A DNA stretch of 9,579 nt, from positions 1-9,579 of the forward strand of contig JAOBJV010000012.1 in NCBI GenBank assembly GCA_025728385.1, read 5' to 3'. The notes under the pieces were generated by a model, which worked only from the letters and a program-made list of their open reading frames with translations, did no database searches and was not told the origin of the DNA. Positions 6,815 to 9,579 of this stretch are shown here, one piece after another (position 1 is the stretch's first letter; each line of letters begins with the position of its first letter). The translations under genes and the position numbers were made by a program. The stretch is from Lightella neohaematopini (GTDB taxonomy: Bacteria > Pseudomonadota > Gammaproteobacteria > Enterobacterales > Enterobacteriaceae).

Positions 6815-9280
6815 ATGATTATAAAATTTCTCACCAAAATTTTTAGTAATCGTAATACTAGAATAATACGTAATATACATAAAATTGTTGATATTGTTAA
6901 CAATTTAGAACAAAAAATATCAGGTATGACCGATCAACAGTTATCTAATAAAACAAATGAATTTCGTTCTAAATTAGCTAATGGAATTAATATAGATAAT
7001 TTATTACCAGAAGCATTTGCTGTAGTTCGTGAAGCTAGTAAACGCATATTTGGTATGCGTCATTTTGATGTGCAAATAATAGGCGGAATTATATTACATT
7101 ATCGTTGTATTGCAGAAATGCGTACTGGTGAAGGTAAAACATTAACAGCTACTCTACCAGCGTATTTAAATGCTTTAACTGGATACGGTGTGCATATAGT
7201 AACAGTAAATGATTATTTAGCTCAAAGAGATGCAGAACAAAATAAACCATTATTTGAATTTCTTGGATTAACTGTTGGTATAAATTTACAAGGATTATCT
7301 ATTCGTCAAAAACAATATGCTTATAATGCTGATATTACTTATGGTACTAATAATGAATATGGTTTTGATTATTTACGAGATAATATGATACTTAATAAAT
7401 CAGATAAAGTACAAAGAACTTTATATTTTGCATTACTTGATGAAGTAGATTCTATTCTTATTGATGAAGCTCGTACCCCACTAATTATTTCTGGTACATC
7501 TAAAGATAACACTTTTTTATATAAAAAAATAAATAAGTTAGTATCAATTCTTAAGTATCAAGAGAAAGAAGATTCTTATAAATTTTGTGGTGATGGACAC
7601 TATACTATAGATAAAAAAACTAAACAAGTATATCTAACAGAAAGAGGATTAATTTTACTTGAAAAATTATTAGTACAATTAAATATGTTAGATTCTAATG
7701 AATCATTATACTGTATAAATAATATTATGCTTATGCATCATGTAATTGTTGCGTTAAGAGCTCATAATTTATTTAATAAAAACATAGATTATATTGTTAA
7801 AAATGGTAAAGTTATTATAGTTGATGAACATACTGGAAGAGTTATACCAGATAGAAGATGGTCAGATGGTTTACATCAGGCTATAGAAGCTAAAGAAAAT
7901 TTAAAAATTCAAAATGAAAATCAAACTTTGGCTTCTATTACATTTCAAAATTACTTTCGTCTATATTATAAATTATCAGGAATGACTGGTACTGCTAGTA
8001 CAGAAGCTGCAGAATTTAAATTAATCTATAAATTAGACACAGTAACTATACCAACCAATAAACCAATGATACGTAATGATTTACCAGATTTAGTATATAT
8101 AACTGAAGATGATAAAATAAATGCTATTATTAATGATATTCAGTCTTGTATCAAACGACAACAACCAGTATTAGTAGGTACTATCTCTATTGAAAAATCA
8201 GAATTAATTTCAAGAAAATTAAAAAAACTTGGTATTAGCCATAAGGTATTAAATGCTAAACATCATGCTATGGAAGCTGATATTATTGCTCAAGCAGGTA
8301 TACCTGGAGCAGTAACAATTGCAACAAATATGGCTGGTAGAGGTACTGATATAAAATTAGGTGGTATTTGGCAAGAAAAATTATCTACATCACATAAATT
8401 TAACAAAACTTTATCAAAGAATAATTGGAAACAACGTCAAGCAATAGTTTTAGCTGCTGGTGGATTACATATTATTGGTACAGAAAGGCATGAATCTAGA
8501 CGAATAGATAATCAACTTCGTGGTCGATCAGGAAGACAAGGTGATGTAGGATCATCCCGTTTTTATTTATCTATGGAAGATTCTCTTATGCGTATATTTG
8601 CTTCTGATCGTATAACAAATATAATGCGTAAATTAACCACACATAATCATAATGCTATCGAACATCCTTGGGTGACTAAAGCAATAGCTAATGCACAACG
8701 TAAGGTGGAAAATTATAATTTTGATATACGTAGACAATTATTAGAATACGACAATGTAATTAATGAACAACGTTGTGCAATTTATAAAAGAAGAAGTGAA
8801 TTACTTAATTCTGATGATATTAGTGTAATTATTATAAATATACGTCAAGATGTATTAAAATATCTTATATTTAGTGATATGCCTATTTATATATTAAAAA
8901 AAAAATTAATGGACGATTTTTCTCTTTGCATATCAAAAAATTTAATTAATACTGACAAAATAGTACTATATAATATGTTATTAAAACAACAAATATTACA
9001 ATTTAATAATAAAGAATCTATTGTTGGTAGTAAAATAATGAGAAGATTTGAAAAATGTATAATGTTACAAGTATTAGATGATTTATGGAAGGAACATTTG
9101 TCTGCTATGGAATATTTAAGACAAGGTATTCACTTACGTGGTTATGCACAAAAAGATCCGAAACAAGAATATCAAAAAGAATCCTATACAATGTTTATTA
9201 ATATGTTAAATTTATTAAAATATGAAGTAATTAGTATATTAAGTAATATTTCAATTAATGAATTAAAAATGAATAATTAA
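6815..9280 (+). CDS. secA: Preprotein translocase ATPase SecA, without the C-terminal zinc-binding tail
   Basis: SecA is the ATPase motor that drives unfolded preproteins through the SecYEG channel at the inner membrane. The first 590 or so residues follow E. coli number for number: Walker A MRTGEGKT (102-109), NDYLAQRD (132-139), TYGTNNEYGFDYLRDN (175-190), Walker B LLDEVD (207-212), the preprotein-crosslinking region around 220-375, GTISIEKSE (455-463), GRGTDI (508-513) and the arginine-finger motif QLRGRSGRQGD (567-577). The helical scaffold and wing (about 615-810) keep EHPWVTKAIANAQRK and RQGIHLRGYAQKDPKQEY. Total length is 821 against 901. The wing near 680-725 is about a dozen residues shorter, and the protein ends after KYEVISILS, so the flexible linker and the Cys-rich SecB- and phospholipid-binding motif are missing. 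An A10 run (8896-8905) is read in frame. No Shine-Dalgarno motif precedes the ATG. Confidence 0.97.
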   Translation: MIIKFLTKIFSNRNTRIIRNIHKIVDIVNNLEQKISGMTDQQLSNKTNEFRSKLANGINIDNLLPEAFAVVREASKRIFGMRHFDVQIIGGIILHYRCIAEMRTGEGKTLTATLPAYLNALTGYGVHIVTVNDYLAQRDAEQNKPLFEFLGLTVGINLQGLSIRQKQYAYNADITYGTNNEYGFDYLRDNMILNKSDKVQRTLYFALLDEVDSILIDEARTPLIISGTSKDNTFLYKKINKLVSILKYQEKEDSYKFCGDGHYTIDKKTKQVYLTERGLILLEKLLVQLNMLDSNESLYCINNIMLMHHVIVALRAHNLFNKNIDYIVKNGKVIIVDEHTGRVIPDRRWSDGLHQAIEAKENLKIQNENQTLASITFQNYFRLYYKLSGMTGTASTEAAEFKLIYKLDTVTIPTNKPMIRNDLPDLVYITEDDKINAIINDIQSCIKRQQPVLVGTISIEKSELISRKLKKLGISHKVLNAKHHAMEADIIAQAGIPGAVTIATNMAGRGTDIKLGGIWQEKLSTSHKFNKTLSKNNWKQRQAIVLAAGGLHIIGTERHESRRIDNQLRGRSGRQGDVGSSRFYLSMEDSLMRIFASDRITNIMRKLTTHNHNAIEHPWVTKAIANAQRKVENYNFDIRRQLLEYDNVINEQRCAIYKRRSELLNSDDISVIIINIRQDVLKYLIFSDMPIYILKKKLMDDFSLCISKNLINTDKIVLYNMLLKQQILQFNNKESIVGSKIMRRFEKCIMLQVLDDLWKEHLSAMEYLRQGIHLRGYAQKDPKQEYQKESYTMFINMLNLLKYEVISILSNISINELKMNN

Positions 9281-9579
9281 ATAAAGATATTAAAATTATT
9301 TTTTATATATGCATTAGTTGCCAATAATAAATAATATTGATGTAGTACAATAATATCATTGTCATCTATTGATGAATTATTATCTATAACAACATCAGCA
9401 TAACTTAATTTAATCTTAGTTTTAATTTGAGTATTTAGTATATTATTAATTTGTTGATAATTTATATCTTCTCTATTTAGTATACGTTTTACTTTATTTT
9501 CATATCTAGTATTAATAACTGTTATATTATGTACATAATAATGTAAATTACATTCAATTAGTAATGGTAATACTAATAT
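9277..9579 (-). CDS. coaE: Dephospho-CoA kinase CoaE, C-terminal part, cut by window edge
   Basis: CoaE phosphorylates the 3'-hydroxyl of dephospho-CoA, the last step of coenzyme A synthesis, in the cytoplasm. The window contains 100 C-terminal codons plus TAA; the P-loop half lies beyond the right edge. The visible part begins at the strand ILVLPLLIE, equivalent to the E. coli text VLWVVPLLVE, followed by a segment like RVLVVDVSPETQLKR (here NITVINTRYENKVKR). Next come the lid-region RED (37-39, like QRDDVT), ADVVIDNN (61-68, like ADDVIDNN) and a closing helix HQYYLLLA. The stop overlaps the secA stop: bases 9277-9280 (TTAA) carry both TAA codons on opposite strands. No lineage-typical neighbours such as mutT or zapD lie between. 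Confidence 0.9.
   Translation of the reverse strand: MLVLPLLIECNLHYYVHNITVINTRYENKVKRILNREDINYQQINNILNTQIKTKIKLSYADVVIDNNSSIDDNDIIVLHQYYLLLATNAYIKNNFNIFI

Noticed and set aside
1..9579. CRISPR arrays, insertion sequences, tRNA or rRNA genes
   Set aside because: No regularly spaced repeats, transposase-like frames or conserved RNA sequence were seen. The gaps between genes are all under 240 bp.

Overview
The window looks like part of the chromosome of a long-term, host-restricted gammaproteobacterial endosymbiont. The DNA is strongly A+T-rich, the proteins are rich in Ile, Asn, Lys and Tyr, genes are tightly packed, and the gene order is a pruned version of the conserved dcw (division and cell wall) cluster and its downstream flank. 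TGG encodes Trp throughout, and both TAA and TGA act as stops, so the code looks standard. None of the six visible starts has a Shine-Dalgarno motif. A dciA-type gene sits where Enterobacterales have secM, which points to a gammaproteobacterium outside the Enterobacterales. The genus cannot be read from this sequence.

Layout: mraY (partial, cut by the left edge), murD, murG and murC run on the + strand (1-4990) and encode successive steps of peptidoglycan precursor synthesis. ftsW is missing between murD and murG; only a 139-bp spacer remains. Everything normally between murC and lpxC (murB or ddlB, ftsQ, ftsA, ftsZ) is also missing, replaced by a 231-bp A+T-rich spacer that holds a perfect 24-bp palindrome and a pair of competing hairpins. 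lpxC (lipid A synthesis, 5222-6158, +) is interrupted by a one-base frameshift in a run of seven C. A small dciA-like gene (6167-6652, -) converges on lpxC and diverges from secA (6815-9280, +). secA lacks the usual C-terminal zinc-binding tail. coaE (9277-9579, -) is cut by the right edge and shares its stop-codon bases with secA.

Functionally, the window covers envelope building (lipid I and lipid II formation, UDP-MurNAc-peptide synthesis, the committed step of lipid A synthesis), protein export (SecA), replicative helicase loading (DciA) and coenzyme A synthesis (CoaE). The main point of interest is lpxC. Removing one C restores a 311-residue protein in which every known catalytic residue falls at its E. 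coli number. The break is therefore either an assembly or sequencing error, a very recent mutation, or a site rescued by transcriptional slippage or +1 ribosomal frameshifting. No CRISPR array, tRNA, rRNA, insertion sequence or phage gene was seen.
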